Assembly (NCBI RefSeq): GCF_004217615.1
Contig: NZ_SHLD01000001.1
Coordinates: forward strand, 4,588,001 to 4,652,000
Direction: 5' to 3'
DNA length: 64,000 nucleotides
Source of the DNA: Micromonospora kangleipakensis
GTDB lineage: Bacteria > Actinomycetota > Actinomycetes > Mycobacteriales > Micromonosporaceae
The translations under genes and the position numbers were made by a program. This document shows, piece by piece, positions 1 to 8,762 of this stretch (its first letter is position 1; each line of letters starts with the position of its first letter). The notes beneath the pieces are model-generated. The model saw only the letters and a program-made list of their open reading frames with translations. It made no database searches and was not told where the DNA came from.

Positions 1-851
1 GACAGGAACACGACGCGGTTGACTTTCGCGATGTACTGGTCGGTGTTGGGAAGGAGCGGGTTCGGGTTGTCCTTGTACAGCGTCCGGCCGACGGCCTGCC
101 CGCCGGAAGAGTAGCCCAGCAGGGTGACCTTGCCGTCCGACGGCTGCGCCCGCGCGATGGCGTCGTCGATGACCTGACGGATGTCGCGTACGAAGGTGTC
201 GACACGGGCGAACCGGAAGTTGCTGGAGTGCGCCCGCCGCTGTCCGCCGAGCGGATTGGTGAACAACGTCGGCCCCTGCGCCGACGGTCCCTGCTGATCG
301 AGGGGGAAGACCAGGGGGACATGAGTGCGGTCGCACCCCTCGGGGTATTCGCAGGTGCCGTCCGTGTAGGCGCGCAGGCTTGCGTTGCTCGGATCGTCCA
401 GGCCGTGGTCGAAGCGCGTCGAGCGGCCGTAGCCGAGCAGGTTGGGGGCGAAGGTGTCGATTCCCGCCCGGGCGAGCGCCTTCTGCACGCTCAGCTCGCC
501 GCCCTCAGGGGCAGGCTGTCGCAGGTCGAACACGGCCGGGCCGTACGAAGATCGGCCGTGGATCAGTACTGCGGCTCTGTTGGACACCGAGGAGCATTTG
601 CCGTGGGCATACACCGGCCGGACGCGATGCACCTCGAGCTTCGCCGGGCGATCGTCGAACTGCGGGTCCGGCATCAGCCCGGGCGGCACCTTGAAGTGCA
701 GCCAGTGATCGCTGACCCGCACACCGGTCGGCACCTCGTCGCAGCCGGCAGCCGAAGACGCGGAGGCCGGCTGAGTGAATACGGCAGCGAGCGCGGTTAC
801 CGCGACGACCGCGAATGCCGCCCCTCTCAGTGCACGTTTTGTTTTGAACAT
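1..851 (-). CDS. Secreted alpha/beta-hydrolase, C-terminus beyond window
   Basis: This is a minus-strand gene of at least 283 codons whose 3' end lies outside the window. The start is an ATG preceded by GGGAG. Residues 1-32 form a Sec signal peptide: a KTKR basic start, an Ala/Val-rich core and an ASA-type cleavage region. The mature part has a VLIHGRSS oxyanion-type strand near residue 95 and a nucleophile elbow GYSSGG near residue 260, so the catalytic Ser is visible; Asp and His would lie beyond the edge. This points to an exported esterase or lipase-like hydrolase with unknown substrate. It resembles the broken hydrolase gene at 13435-14834 in the order of blocks (GR..FDL, then a G-G-S loop, then the elbow). 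Confidence 0.8.
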   Translation of the reverse strand, partial: MFKTKRALRGAAFAVVAVTALAAVFTQPASASSAAGCDEVPTGVRVSDHWLHFKVPPGLMPDPQFDDRPAKLEVHRVRPVYAHGKCSSVSNRAAVLIHGRSSYGPAVFDLRQPAPEGGELSVQKALARAGIDTFAPNLLGYGRSTRFDHGLDDPSNASLRAYTDGTCEYPEGCDRTHVPLVFPLDQQGPSAQGPTLFTNPLGGQRRAHSSNFRFARVDTFVRDIRQVIDDAIARAQPSDGKVTLLGYSSGGQAVGRTLYKDNPNPLLPNTDQYIAKVNRVVFL

Positions 852-885
852 GGGGATCTCCCTACAATGGGTTGGCTACGCGCGG

Positions 886-1002
886 TTAGCGTGGTTGTGG
901 CACCTGGCTGCACCTGTTTGGTCGCGCCGACGGCGGGGCGCGGGCGGGCCAGAGCAGGATGAAAAGGGCCGCGACGGCGACCAGCATGCGGGAGCTCAAC
1001 AT
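886..1002 (-). CDS. Possible small exported peptide (38 aa)
   Basis: This is a 38-codon frame ending 34 bases upstream of the secreted hydrolase, on the same strand. It begins MLSSRMLVAVAALFILLW, a short basic start followed by one hydrophobic segment, and then a Pro/Arg-rich tail. It could be a small membrane or signal peptide, or a chance frame. No family is recognised and the ribosome-binding site is weak. Confidence 0.25.
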   Translation of the reverse strand: MLSSRMLVAVAALFILLWPARAPPSARPNRCSQVPQPR

Positions 1003-1579
1003 CGGGACGTTCCCTGGGATGCGAAGTCTGCGTTGGATAAGGACGGTGCCGCTTCCGCAAGTCGGGTCACGATGCGCTGCGAACAGCATCTATGGCAATG
1101 CGATCCGCTGGTTTGGTGGTGTCCCAGGGAAGGCATGTTGTGTCGACAAGAACTGCGAAAGCGTGTAGACAGAGACCGTTGTTAACGATCGCGTTTCTAC
1201 TTCTCGGGTCCTTTCACCCGGGCCGCCGATGACTCTGAAGGAGTCACTAATGAATCCTGCTCGCGTCGCGATGGCAAGTCAACGCCTGAGCTTTTCACCA
1301 ACTGGCAGAGGGCCAAGTGCGACATTCGCGGCAAAAATGAGAAGGCTTTGATTGTATTGCCTTCTCTGCCTTCTCTGCCTTCATGGCCAAAAATGCGGAA
1401 ATTGTCCGCCAAATCCTCATGGTGGAATGCAAGCTGCCAGCTTGCTCGGAGATCCTGTCACGCTATCGCCCACGCGTCCATCGTGAAGGCCCCGACTTCG
1501 AAAGGACCAGCAGCGTCCATCGACCTGGCCGCGGCAGCGAGGACCCAAACCGACAGATGCAACCGGAGACGGCAAAGCC
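1003..1579. other. Gene-poor stretch with short tandem repeat
   Basis: I see no convincing gene here. The stretch is visibly less GC-rich than its surroundings, and open frames on either strand lack the third-position GC bias. It holds three near-identical tandem 9-mers (TGCCTTCTC, TGCCTTCTC, TGCCTTCAT) at about 1358-1384. Confidence 0.5.
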
Positions 1580-2266
1580 TTGCTGGGTGACCGATGCGTG
1601 CCCGACGAGCGGGCTCCTGTTTCGGCAGACGGACGTTGGCGGGGCCTGGCGGGGCCTGACATCGGTGCCCTGGGCCGTACGATTGCCCTACTTCGATGGG
1701 AGGCTGGCGTGTCGCTACAGCAGATCGGGCCAGCCGACAATCGGACGTGCGCTGCCGTCGAAGAGCAGCGGACCGAGCGCCGCAGAACCGCACTGAAGCT
1801 CGCCGGGAGCCGCGCCCGGGCAGCGACGCTCGCGAGCACCGCAGCGCTGGCCGAAATCGGGGAGCTCCTTCGCCAGGACCAGTCGGCCGGTGACCCGATC
1901 GGCATTGGCGGGGCGGAGGTCCTGACCGGCCTCACCCGGCCCACGCTGACCGATGCGCGTGATGATCCAGCGCACTGGCATAAGCTGTGCGGTCTCGCGA
2001 AGAGGGTTGTCGAGGCGGAGGACGACGATGCCGCCCGGGTTGACCTGCACGCGCGGCTGCCACATCTGGCGGGCTGGTATCACGCCGCCCAGCACCTTCA
2101 ACGCGTGCACAAGCGCGCCTACTGGGCGGGCCGGGGCAGCGTCGACCCGGCGGCGCCGCTACACCCCGAATGCGACGCGCCTGGTTACGACGCCCTGATG
2201 AGCGTCTACGAGGCGGCGATCGCCCGGCTAGCCGCCGGGGCGCCCGGGCCCGGGGAGAACCTGTAG
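1580..2266 (+). CDS. Hypothetical protein (up to 228 aa)
   Basis: This frame has GC-rich third positions over its last ~130 codons and ends in MSVYEAAIARLAAG followed by a Pro/Gly tail. No known domain is recognised. The first ~75 residues are compositionally poor and may not be translated, so the true start could be an internal GTG. The central part is Asp/Ala/Leu rich and mostly helical in look (EIGELLRQDQ, LAKRVVEAEDDDAARVDLHARL). It lies in the IS-rich island between a gene-poor stretch and the opposite-strand 446-aa protein, whose doubtful C-terminus overlaps its end. A mobile-element accessory protein is possible but not shown. Confidence 0.45.
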   Translation: MLGDRCVPDERAPVSADGRWRGLAGPDIGALGRTIALLRWEAGVSLQQIGPADNRTCAAVEEQRTERRRTALKLAGSRARAATLASTAALAEIGELLRQDQSAGDPIGIGGAEVLTGLTRPTLTDARDDPAHWHKLCGLAKRVVEAEDDDAARVDLHARLPHLAGWYHAAQHLQRVHKRAYWAGRGSVDPAAPLHPECDAPGYDALMSVYEAAIARLAAGAPGPGENL

Positions 2267-3546
2267 CGCCGTCGCGTGCGCCGAGCGGACCAGGCGGCCT
2301 CCGCAGTAATGACAGTGCGGGGCCCGCGCTGGCAGTGGTGACTCACCCGGAATCCGCGACCGGGCGACGGCGCATGAGGCCGCTGCTCCTTGCTCCAGTG
2401 AGCGATCCGGTCCGTGCGGGATGGGTGGGCTGGCCTGCCGGCAATAGCCGGCTCGATGGGCCACAGAGGCCCCGGGGCGGTGGCCGTGCTGGCGACCGCG
2501 CCTGCGCTGAACATCGTGCCCACCAGCGACTTCATACGTTCGGCCAGACCAGGCTGAGTGACCGATACGTAGGGCTCAGAGAGGCTCGGCCCTATGGGGT
2601 ACACCAGCAGCAGCGGTTTGCCGCTGTCGTCCGCGGCGGCCTCGTGCCCGGCCGGTCGGTGTCCGATGTCGCTCGTCAGCGGCAGCACCGCCCGTGCTGT
2701 CGCGTTGCCCTTGGCTGTCAACTCAAGCAGTTTCTCCGGCCAGAGGGAGCCCTTGGGCATAAGAAGCCGCTCCTTGCCAAGGCGGTGGAACTTGACGGTA
2801 TCGAAGACAAGCACGCGGCTGGCAGTGGCCCGGTTCCCGGGGTCGTTGAGCAGGGCCCAAAGGGCCTCACCACCACTGCTGTATGCGCCCACCCACGCGT
2901 CGTCGGCGACGCGCAGTGTCCCTCCGGCCGGGGCCGCAAGTCCGGACTGGGGAGGAACCGGGGGCGCGATCTCACCGCTGCGCAAGAGTTGCTGGCCTGG
3001 GCCGCCGAATGCGCCTCGGCTCCACAACAGGCGCAGTGCGGCGGACACGCGCCCCGCATTATCCGGACCCACAACGCCGCCGTACCCCAGAAAGCTTTCC
3101 TTGTCGGGCACCGGAAGGAGCAGCACCCTGAGGCTGCGTGTCTCCGACAGGACTCTGGGTGCGGTGCGGTCCAGCGCGTACTCCATGCCGCAGGGATAAA
3201 ACCCGTAGCCCCCGAGCGGGTTGACGGCGTCCGGGCTGTGATCCAGCAGCTGATGCCAGTCCGGCAGGCCGGTGATCTTCGCTTTCTGAGATCGAGTGTG
3301 GCCTTGCAGGAGGAATCGGCAGAGGTTGCGCATACCCGTGGTGGCATGTCTCGGCTCCGTCAGAACTCCGGTGCTAGTGGAGGGATAGGGGTAGGCACTG
3401 CCGATGGAACGGAAGAAGACATATCCGCCTACCGTGGTCTCGTCGGGTAGATCCGGCTTGTCGCTGGCTGCCCCACCCGCCTCCCGAGGCAGGGTCGCGA
3501 ACCACAGGTCATCACCGACGCCTCGCAGTACCGCTAGTTCTCGCAA
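2206..3546 (-). CDS. Hydrolase-like protein of the unknown cassette (446 aa), 5' end doubtful
   Basis: The protein has no clear family. Around residue 228 it has WVGAYSSGGEALWALL, a nucleophile-elbow-like motif after a strand, followed by a strand with LVFDTVKFHRLG. The 567-aa protein at 6084-7787 has LAGFSSG followed by a similar strand (AAFFAADAKLFNDIW) at the equivalent place, so I infer the two are distant paralogs. Upstream is an aromatic/Gly-rich stretch (GGYGFYPCG). The usable start is a TTG directly beside an IS1380 remnant, so the 5' end may be truncated. The last ~90 residues are Arg/Pro-rich and could be out of frame. It lies on the same strand as the cassette ending at 6084, from which the IS elements separate it. 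Confidence 0.55.
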   Translation of the reverse strand: MRELAVLRGVGDDLWFATLPREAGGAASDKPDLPDETTVGGYVFFRSIGSAYPYPSTSTGVLTEPRHATTGMRNLCRFLLQGHTRSQKAKITGLPDWHQLLDHSPDAVNPLGGYGFYPCGMEYALDRTAPRVLSETRSLRVLLLPVPDKESFLGYGGVVGPDNAGRVSAALRLLWSRGAFGGPGQQLLRSGEIAPPVPPQSGLAAPAGGTLRVADDAWVGAYSSGGEALWALLNDPGNRATASRVLVFDTVKFHRLGKERLLMPKGSLWPEKLLELTAKGNATARAVLPLTSDIGHRPAGHEAAADDSGKPLLLVYPIGPSLSEPYVSVTQPGLAERMKSLVGTMFSAGAVASTATAPGPLWPIEPAIAGRPAHPSRTDRIAHWSKEQRPHAPSPGRGFRVSHHCQRGPRTVITAEAAWSARRTRRRYRFSPGPGAPAASRAIAAS

Positions 3547-3551
3547 GATCG

Positions 3552-3767
3552 TTAGTCAAGGGCCGAACGCCTCGGACGCCACCGCGTGGCGGGTCCTTCA
3601 GACGATTGATGAGCCGGCCTCGACGAACTCCTGGTCAACCCAGTCTTATCGGCAAGATCGGCGAGCAGCCGTGTGCCGGCATGACCGACCACACCCCGAG
3701 CCCCACCGATGACGACAACCTTCGGACGCGTGCCGGTACCCTGCACCCTGGAAGTGCCTTCCGAGAC
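3552..3767 (-). pseudogene. IS1380-family transposase N-terminal remnant
   Basis: The conceptual product contains RPKVVVIGG followed by GVVGHAGTRLLADLADKTGL. This matches the characteristic start of one IS1380 transposase branch (VVSHAG...LL..LAD.TGLT). Recognisable sequence covers about 38 codons (3633-3746). It then becomes Arg/Ser-rich and stops at 3552, whereas an intact protein would be over 400 aa. The catalytic DDE core is absent. The IS5-like element was inserted just upstream, at 3785. Confidence 0.6.
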
Positions 3768-4335
3768 GGACGATCCTGATCCTAAGGGACGTCTCGTAAC
3801 CCCGGTGTCTGTCTGTTGAGGACGATCATCGAGGATGCCTGGGTGCAGGTGATCTCCGCAGCGCGCGCCGAGTGGATCTTCCCGTTCACGGGGTTGCAAC
3901 CCGCTCAGTTCCGCAAGCTGGTCCGCCTGGTCGCCGAGCGAGGCGGGGACACGATCGCTGACGGTCGGCCGGGCCGGCAGTGGGCCCTTGACCTGCCGGA
4001 CCGGGTGCTGTTGGTGGCCGTGTACTGGCGCACCAACCTGACCATGCGCCAGATCGGCCCGTTGTTCGGGGTGTCGCACTCCGCCGCGCACCGGGTCATC
4101 GACTCCCTCGGCCCGCTGCTGGCCCTCGCCCCCGTGCGTCGGCGCCCGGTCGACCAGATCGCCATCGTCGACGGCAGCCTGATCCCCACCCGGGACCACC
4201 GCCTTGCCGCCCGGAGCAAGAACTACCGCTACTCGACCAACCTGCAGGTCGCCATCGACGCCAGCACCCGCCTCGTCATCGCCGTCTGCCACTCCCCTCG
4301 TAGCGTGGAGGCCAGAGCTTGAGGGATAGAGGTTC

Positions 4336-4635
4336 ATGGCTGAGACGAGACGCCAGTTCGATCCGGAGTTCCGGGCGGGCGCGGTGCGCATCGTGCGGGA
4401 GACCGGGAAGTCGATCGCGCAGGTCGCGCGTGACCTGGGGATCAACGACGGCACCCTTGCCAACTGGGTGAAGAAGGACCGCGAGACTCGCGGTGAGGCC
4501 GCTGCCGGGCAGTTGTCGGAGGACGAGCGGGCGGAGCTGGCCCGGCTGCGGCGGGAGAACGCGGAGCTGGCGATGGAGCGTGATGTCCTCAAGCGATCCG
4601 TGGTCCTGTGGGTCAAGGAAGCGACGGGCCGGTGA
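4336..4635 (+). CDS. IS3-family transposase OrfA (99 aa)
   Basis: OrfA supplies DNA binding for IS3-type transposition. Residues 1-50 hold the helix-turn-helix ([20 protein letters not shown], then [15 protein letters not shown]). Residues 65-90 form the leucine-zipper-like coiled coil ([21 protein letters not shown]). The stop codon overlaps the GTG start of orfB as GTGA, so orfB can be made by translational coupling or by a frameshift from orfA. The length is normal for the family. Confidence 0.9.
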   Translation: MAETRRQFDPEFRAGAVRIVRETGKSIAQVARDLGINDGTLANWVKKDRETRGEAAAGQLSEDERAELARLRRENAELAMERDVLKRSVVLWVKEATGR

Positions 4636-5522
4636 GCGTGGCCGGGTTCATCGCTTCCCAGAGGACCGAGCATGACGTGCCGCACGCGATCGCCTGCCGG
4701 GCCCTCGGAGTGTCCGAGTCGTGGTTCTACAAATGGCGCGACCGGCCGCCAACGCCCCGCGATGATCGGCGTGCCCGGCTGGCAGCCGCGGTCACGAAGG
4801 TCTTCGACGACTCGGGCGGCACCTACGGCAGCCCGCGCATCGGGATCGAGCTGCGCGAGCAGGGCTGGCAGGTCTCCGACAACACGATCGCGCAGCTCAT
4901 GGCCGAGTTCGGCCTGGCCGCCCGTATCAAGCGCCGCCGGCGCAGCCTGACCCGCCAGGGCAAACGTCCGGCCGCACCGGACCTGGTCAAGCGGGTGTTC
5001 ACCGCGCCGGCGCCGGATGTCGCCTGGTGCGGCGACATGACCGAGATCCGCACCGACGAGGGCAAGCTCTATCTGGCCACTGTCATCGACCTGTACTCGC
5101 GCCGGATCCTCGGCTACGCGATGGGCGCCCACCACGACGCCGGGCTGGTCGTCGCAGCGCTGAACATGGCCGCCGTCACCCGCGGCGGCCGCGTGGAAGG
5201 GGTGATCTTTCACAGCGACAGGGGCAGCGAGTACACCTCGGCCGACTTTGCCCGGGCCTGCGCCCGATGGAAGGTACGCCAGTCGATGGGCCGGGTCGGG
5301 TCCTGCTTCGACAACGCCGTCGCCGAGGCCACCTTCTCCACCATCAAGGTCGAGTACGTCCACCGCCGCCACTTCCGCACCCGCACCGAAGCCCGCCTGA
5401 AGATCGCCACCTGGATCACCGACTTCTACAACCAGCGCCGCCGGCACTCCGTCTGCGACTGGCGCTCACCCATCGACTACGAACGATCAGAGACCCGCGC
5501 CCTGGAGGCCCAGGCCGCATAA
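4632..5522 (+). CDS. IS3-family transposase OrfB with intact DDE core
   Basis: This is the catalytic subunit of the IS3 element. An N-terminal HTH_21-type region ([17 protein letters not shown]) is followed by an rve integrase domain with the first Asp in WCGDMTEI, the second in [10 protein letters not shown] and the Glu in [15 protein letters not shown]. All three catalytic residues are present and there is no internal stop. I chose the GTG at 4632 because it overlaps the orfA stop; the frame extends 24 bases further upstream, so a fused OrfAB made by frameshifting is also possible. Confidence 0.92.
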   Translation: MSVAGFIASQRTEHDVPHAIACRALGVSESWFYKWRDRPPTPRDDRRARLAAAVTKVFDDSGGTYGSPRIGIELREQGWQVSDNTIAQLMAEFGLAARIKRRRRSLTRQGKRPAAPDLVKRVFTAPAPDVAWCGDMTEIRTDEGKLYLATVIDLYSRRILGYAMGAHHDAGLVVAALNMAAVTRGGRVEGVIFHSDRGSEYTSADFARACARWKVRQSMGRVGSCFDNAVAEATFSTIKVEYVHRRHFRTRTEARLKIATWITDFYNQRRRHSVCDWRSPIDYERSETRALEAQAA

Positions 5523-6083
5523 CGGAGCCCTCCACGATTCCAGGGGATTGACAGTCGGCGACCCCCAGCCGGGAAACCGCAACGACACCATCGTCTACCG
5601 CACCTCAGGCATAGACCAGAAGCTCGCGGGCCGACCTGTGATGGCCGACGGCGCCTACCGCGGCAACCCGGAAGTGATCATCCCGTACCGCAAACCCTCC
5701 GACGGCAGAGAACTACCGGCCTGGAAGCAAGAGCTCAACACCCAGCACCGCACCGTCCGCGCCGGGGTCGAACACGCCCTGGCCAGGATGAAGTGCTGGA
5801 ACATCCTGCGGGACTACCGCCGAGCCGCCCACACCTTGATCGATACCGCCTCCGGCATCGCCCATCTCCACAACATCGTCCTCGCCGGGTGAGCGCCAAC
5901 CCGGTCACGGGCAACGCCTTCACCGAGTTACGAGACGTCCCTTAGACACGTCAGATCATCCCAGATCAGAATGCACATTCGCGTTCCCGGACACCTTAGC
6001 CAGCCACCCTTGCTGAAGGGCCGAGGTTAGCCTCAAGCAGCGTGCCTGAGGATCTCTGGTGAAGGGCTCGCGACCGGTGCCCC

Positions 6084-7787
6084 TTACCCGAGTCGCAGTT
6101 GCGCGGCGTGGCCGAAGCCGATGGCGGCGGTGAAGGGATGGACTGCTTTCCTGGCCTCGAGATCGGTGAGTTTGGGAATGACTGGCTGGAGGTCGCGCGG
6201 TCGGTCCTTGGCTAGCAAGTAGGCGACGCTGTAGAAGGCCAATGACCAGCGTCCGGAGAGGTCTCGCCATTCCTCGGCCCAGGAGTCGCCTGCGGCGGCC
6301 GGGGCGGTCACCGTCTTGGCGAGCTTCGCGATTTCGGGGAAGAGCGTGGCAGGACGGACGTCCCCGGTCGTGTGCCCGGAATGGTGCATGCGGAGCCGGC
6401 GTTCGCGTCCGGCACCGAGCCAGGTGAGCAGAGCCTTTTCGAGTGCGGCGCGCCTGATGCCGGTGGCCATCTCCTTGAGCTCGAAGTCGAGGTCCCAAAG
6501 CTCCCGCCAAATGTCGTTGAAGAGTTTCGCGTCGGCCGCGAAGAACGCGGCGGGGTACTTCGACGAATCCTGAATGGCGGCCGTGCTGATCACCGGAAAC
6601 AGCCCGCTGATGCCGCTGCTGAAACCGGCCAGCGTGACGTTGCGGATCTTCGGGCGCGGCTGGTTGGTGGAACTGAACGCGGGCGGTATGGGCAATGCCG
6701 GCAGTCCACCCTCCGGCGCGGAGGCACCCTGCCAGCGGCTGAAGCCAGAGTTGTGCGCATAGCCGAAGCCGTGCAGGAACTGCGTGATTTCGAGCAGCAA
6801 CCGGTGTAGTCCCTCCTGGGAGTTGAAGGGCTGCCACATCTGGCGGCTGGACTCTTTGCCGTCTGGCACGGCGGGGAATATGGGCATGACGATGAGCGCC
6901 GGCTTCTTGGACGCGGTCAGCGCGAGGGCGTAGCCATGGTTGAAGATCAGGTGGCGGTAGGCGATATCGATGTAGGGCTGCTTCTTGGTGTCCTTCGGGA
7001 AAACGGTGTAGGGGTAATTGACGCGATAGGGGTAGGCCGATCGCGGAAAGTCCGCGGTTGCTGTGCTGGGGCTGAAGTAGACGATGCAGTCGAGACCTTC
7101 CTGCGGAACTGGGCTGGTAATGGCCGGGGCCCAGACCGCGATGAGAAACCGGGGCTCCTTCGGGCGTTTGCCGGTGACGCTTCCATACTCGAGCCAGAGG
7201 TAGCCGCCGTTGCTGGCCAGGGTGATGGTGCTGTCGGCGGTACTGAAGCGGTCCCAACCATCGTTTTTGGCGATCGTGAGCGTGGACGATGGGCCGCCTC
7301 CCGGTGCGGCGGCTTCTTTGAGCGTGCGGACGTCGTAGACCAGGCCGACGCCCGTGGTGGCGGAACGCAGTAACGAGCGAAGGATGACGTACTCCTTGGC
7401 GCCTTGGTAGAACACACCTGACTGGTCGCCTGCGGCTTTACCGCCGAACGGCTCAGCCACGACAGGCGCCTGTCGTACCCGCCCCATGGTGATCGTCAGA
7501 TCGGTCCGGTTCGGACTCGTGACCAGTTCGCAGTTGCGGTTGTCCCAGTAGAACGGGGCGGTGCCGAGCCGGACGGTCACGACCTGGGTGACGTAGTCGG
7601 GATGATCGATCGTGACCTTCAGCCGACTCGTTCCCGGCGCCGGCGCGGACAGGAGGATCTGCTGGGAGGTCTGTGTGGTGTGGGCGTGAACGCCGGTGGG
7701 GTCCTCGAGTTCCAGGGTCACCGTCGCGTCGCTCGTGAGCGGCCGGCTCAGTACGTCGACAAACGAGATGCTAATGTCGGTTGCCAT
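6084..7787 (-). CDS. Two-domain protein: transthyretin-like N-domain plus hydrolase-like region (567 aa)
   Basis: The family is not recognised. Starting from MATDISIS, residues 1-100 form a beta-rich, Ig/transthyretin-like regulatory domain (ISFVDVLSRPLTSDATVTLE, ending VTQVVTVRLG). Residues ~200-560 look alpha/beta-hydrolase-like: LAGFSSG with a putative nucleophile Ser near residue 380, then AAFFAADAKLF. There is no signal peptide. An upstream ATG exists, but the chosen one has a GGGG stretch just before it. It is the last gene of a minus-strand cassette (11495 to 6084) whose spacings (18, 39 and 62 bp) suggest an operon. The IS5-like element begins 140 bp past its stop. Confidence 0.65.
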   Translation of the reverse strand: MATDISISFVDVLSRPLTSDATVTLELEDPTGVHAHTTQTSQQILLSAPAPGTSRLKVTIDHPDYVTQVVTVRLGTAPFYWDNRNCELVTSPNRTDLTITMGRVRQAPVVAEPFGGKAAGDQSGVFYQGAKEYVILRSLLRSATTGVGLVYDVRTLKEAAAPGGGPSSTLTIAKNDGWDRFSTADSTITLASNGGYLWLEYGSVTGKRPKEPRFLIAVWAPAITSPVPQEGLDCIVYFSPSTATADFPRSAYPYRVNYPYTVFPKDTKKQPYIDIAYRHLIFNHGYALALTASKKPALIVMPIFPAVPDGKESSRQMWQPFNSQEGLHRLLLEITQFLHGFGYAHNSGFSRWQGASAPEGGLPALPIPPAFSSTNQPRPKIRNVTLAGFSSGISGLFPVISTAAIQDSSKYPAAFFAADAKLFNDIWRELWDLDFELKEMATGIRRAALEKALLTWLGAGRERRLRMHHSGHTTGDVRPATLFPEIAKLAKTVTAPAAAGDSWAEEWRDLSGRWSLAFYSVAYLLAKDRPRDLQPVIPKLTDLEARKAVHPFTAAIGFGHAAQLRLG

Positions 7788-7849
7788 ATGATCGGCCGCC
7801 CCGTCAATCCTGGTAATCGGCATGCAATGCAAGGAGAGCATACATCCGA

Positions 7850-8095
7850 CTACCCATAACATATCGTTGGCTGTGGGCGTGTCGGGGGATACGTGCAGGT
7901 GTACTGCGGGGCTGTCGCGCGGACTTCGACCTGGACGAAGCCGTCCTGCAGAGGTAATTCGCGCGGTGCGGGCGCTGGAGGAAACTGGTCCAGGACAACC
8001 GAACCTTTTCTAACCGTGATGGCCACTTGTGCGCCTGCGATCGGTTTGCAGTCGACATTGAGAATGCGAATGGAAAGGTTCGTTGGTTCGTTCAC
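7850..8095 (-). CDS. Small beta-rich protein of the unknown cassette (81 aa)
   Basis: The product begins NEPTNLSIRILNVDCKPIAG and reads like a single transthyretin/carboxypeptidase-regulatory-like fold: alternating hydrophobic strands, PIAGAQVAI, and a Pro-rich end with CTYPPTRP. It resembles the N-terminal domain of the next gene (6084-7787), so the two may be a free-standing and a fused version of the same domain. It lies 39 bp downstream of the 202-aa gene and 62 bp upstream of the 567-aa gene, all on the minus strand. No function can be assigned. Confidence 0.55.
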   Translation of the reverse strand: MNEPTNLSIRILNVDCKPIAGAQVAITVRKGSVVLDQFPPAPAPRELPLQDGFVQVEVRATAPQYTCTYPPTRPQPTICYG

Positions 8096-8134
8096 GCCAC
8101 GACTCCTTCGCTGGCCGACGGGTTACGCCGAGGA

Positions 8135-8743
8135 TCAGACATGGCGGTCGTCCACTCGATCGACGAGTTTCTCCCGCGAGCACATCCGTGCCGGGTGGAG
8201 GTGCCAGTCCCCGCGTGTGGGCGCCGGGGCCGAGCGCGTCGCCCGCAGTCCCCACCACAGTTCGGTGACGTCGAGGAACTCGGCATCCACCCGGACGCCC
8301 GCCGTGGTCACGGTCAGCAGCGGATGCCTGCCGACCAGTTCCGTCGGCGGCCGGTTGGCGATGGTGACTCCGGCGTTGGGCACGACGGTTACCGTCACAT
8401 CCCGGCGGGCGTACCTGCTGGGCAGCAGGGTCCCGTTCGCATCGACGGAGAACAGCTGCTGCAGCCGCAGGCCGGTCCCGCGTACGGAGTCCACCTCGAG
8501 TTGCAGGTCGATGTCGATGGCGATGGCCTTCGGCGGGGGGCTGGGCAGCACGAACGTCGCCTCTGCGCTGTCCCGGAAGTTGGCGACGGTCAGCCGGGTG
8601 CCCTGGGCTGGGTCGAGCCAATTGCCGGTCGGTAGCCGGTCGGAGGCGCGTACCCGGACCGGATCGCCGACCAGCACCGGCGGTCGCAGCCAGAACGAGT
8701 CGCGGCAGGTCGAGGAGCGTGGCCCCCACACCACCGCGGTCAT
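8135..8743 (-). CDS. Beta-rich cassette protein, unknown function (202 aa)
   Basis: The start is taken as the ATG (MTAVVWGP) 18 bases past the stop of the upstream 910-aa gene, because the sequence before it is out-of-frame coding of that gene. The protein is rich in beta-type segments (RLTVANFRDSAEATFVLPSP, AIAIDIDLQLEV, RRDVTVTVVPNAGVTIANRP) and probably consists of one or two sandwich domains. It has few cysteines and no signal peptide or membrane segment. It sits second in the cassette between the large coiled-coil protein and the 81-aa protein. I recognise no family. Confidence 0.6.
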   Translation of the reverse strand: MTAVVWGPRSSTCRDSFWLRPPVLVGDPVRVRASDRLPTGNWLDPAQGTRLTVANFRDSAEATFVLPSPPPKAIAIDIDLQLEVDSVRGTGLRLQQLFSVDANGTLLPSRYARRDVTVTVVPNAGVTIANRPPTELVGRHPLLTVTTAGVRVDAEFLDVTELWWGLRATRSAPAPTRGDWHLHPARMCSREKLVDRVDDRHV

Positions 8744-8762
8744 CGGTGCGACCAGGTGGCGT

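Larger units (their letters stand above)
4287..5553 (+). mobile_element. Complete IS3-family element inside the IS5 element
   Basis: The element is 1267 bp, starts TG and ends CA, as in the IS3 family. Imperfect inverted repeats run for about 27 bp: left TGCCACTCCCCTCGTAGCGT and onward, right (inverted) TGTCAATCCCCTGGAATCGT and onward. It is flanked on both sides by GTC, a 3-bp target duplication at 4284-4286 and 5554-5556. It carries orfA and orfB, both apparently intact, so it could still be active. Confidence 0.92.
3816..5892 (+). pseudogene. IS5-family DDE transposase, split by IS insertion
   Basis: The 5' part (3816-4286, TTG start) reads MRTIIEDAW, then a helix-turn-helix (LTMRQIGPLFGVSHSAAHRVI) and the first catalytic Asp in IVDGSLIP. 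The 3' part (5557-5892) carries the second Asp (MADGAYRGN) and the Glu (VEHALARMK). Excising 4287-5556 (the IS3 element plus one GTC copy) joins the parts in frame as ...LVIAVGDPQPGNRND, the normal central region of this family. The gene was therefore intact until the IS3 insertion. It is now inactive unless the insert excises precisely. Confidence 0.85.
3785..5942 (+). mobile_element. IS5-family (IS427-like) element, interrupted by an IS3-family element
   Basis: The outer ends are inverted repeats that begin AGGGACGTCTCGTAAC on each side (3785-3800 and 5927-5942 inverted). They are flanked by TA on both sides, consistent with the 2-bp TA duplication reported for IS427-type elements. Removing the inner IS3 element and its 3-bp duplication leaves an element of about 0.9 kb with one transposase gene. 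The sharp, nearly perfect ends suggest recent activity before it was disrupted. Confidence 0.85.

Noticed and set aside
1358..1384. Tandem TGCCTTCTC as part of a CRISPR array
   Set aside because: There are only three 9-mers with no spacers and no cas genes.
3552..5447. Long 631-codon minus-strand frame across the IS elements
   Set aside because: It runs antisense to clear IS3 and IS5 transposases with catalytic motifs; only its last ~60 codons (the IS1380 remnant) have meaning.
5956..7257. Minus-strand 433-codon frame overlapping the 567-aa gene
   Set aside because: The overlapping frame is Arg/His/Pro-rich and out of register with the 567-aa protein, whose beta- and hydrolase-like motifs are coherent.
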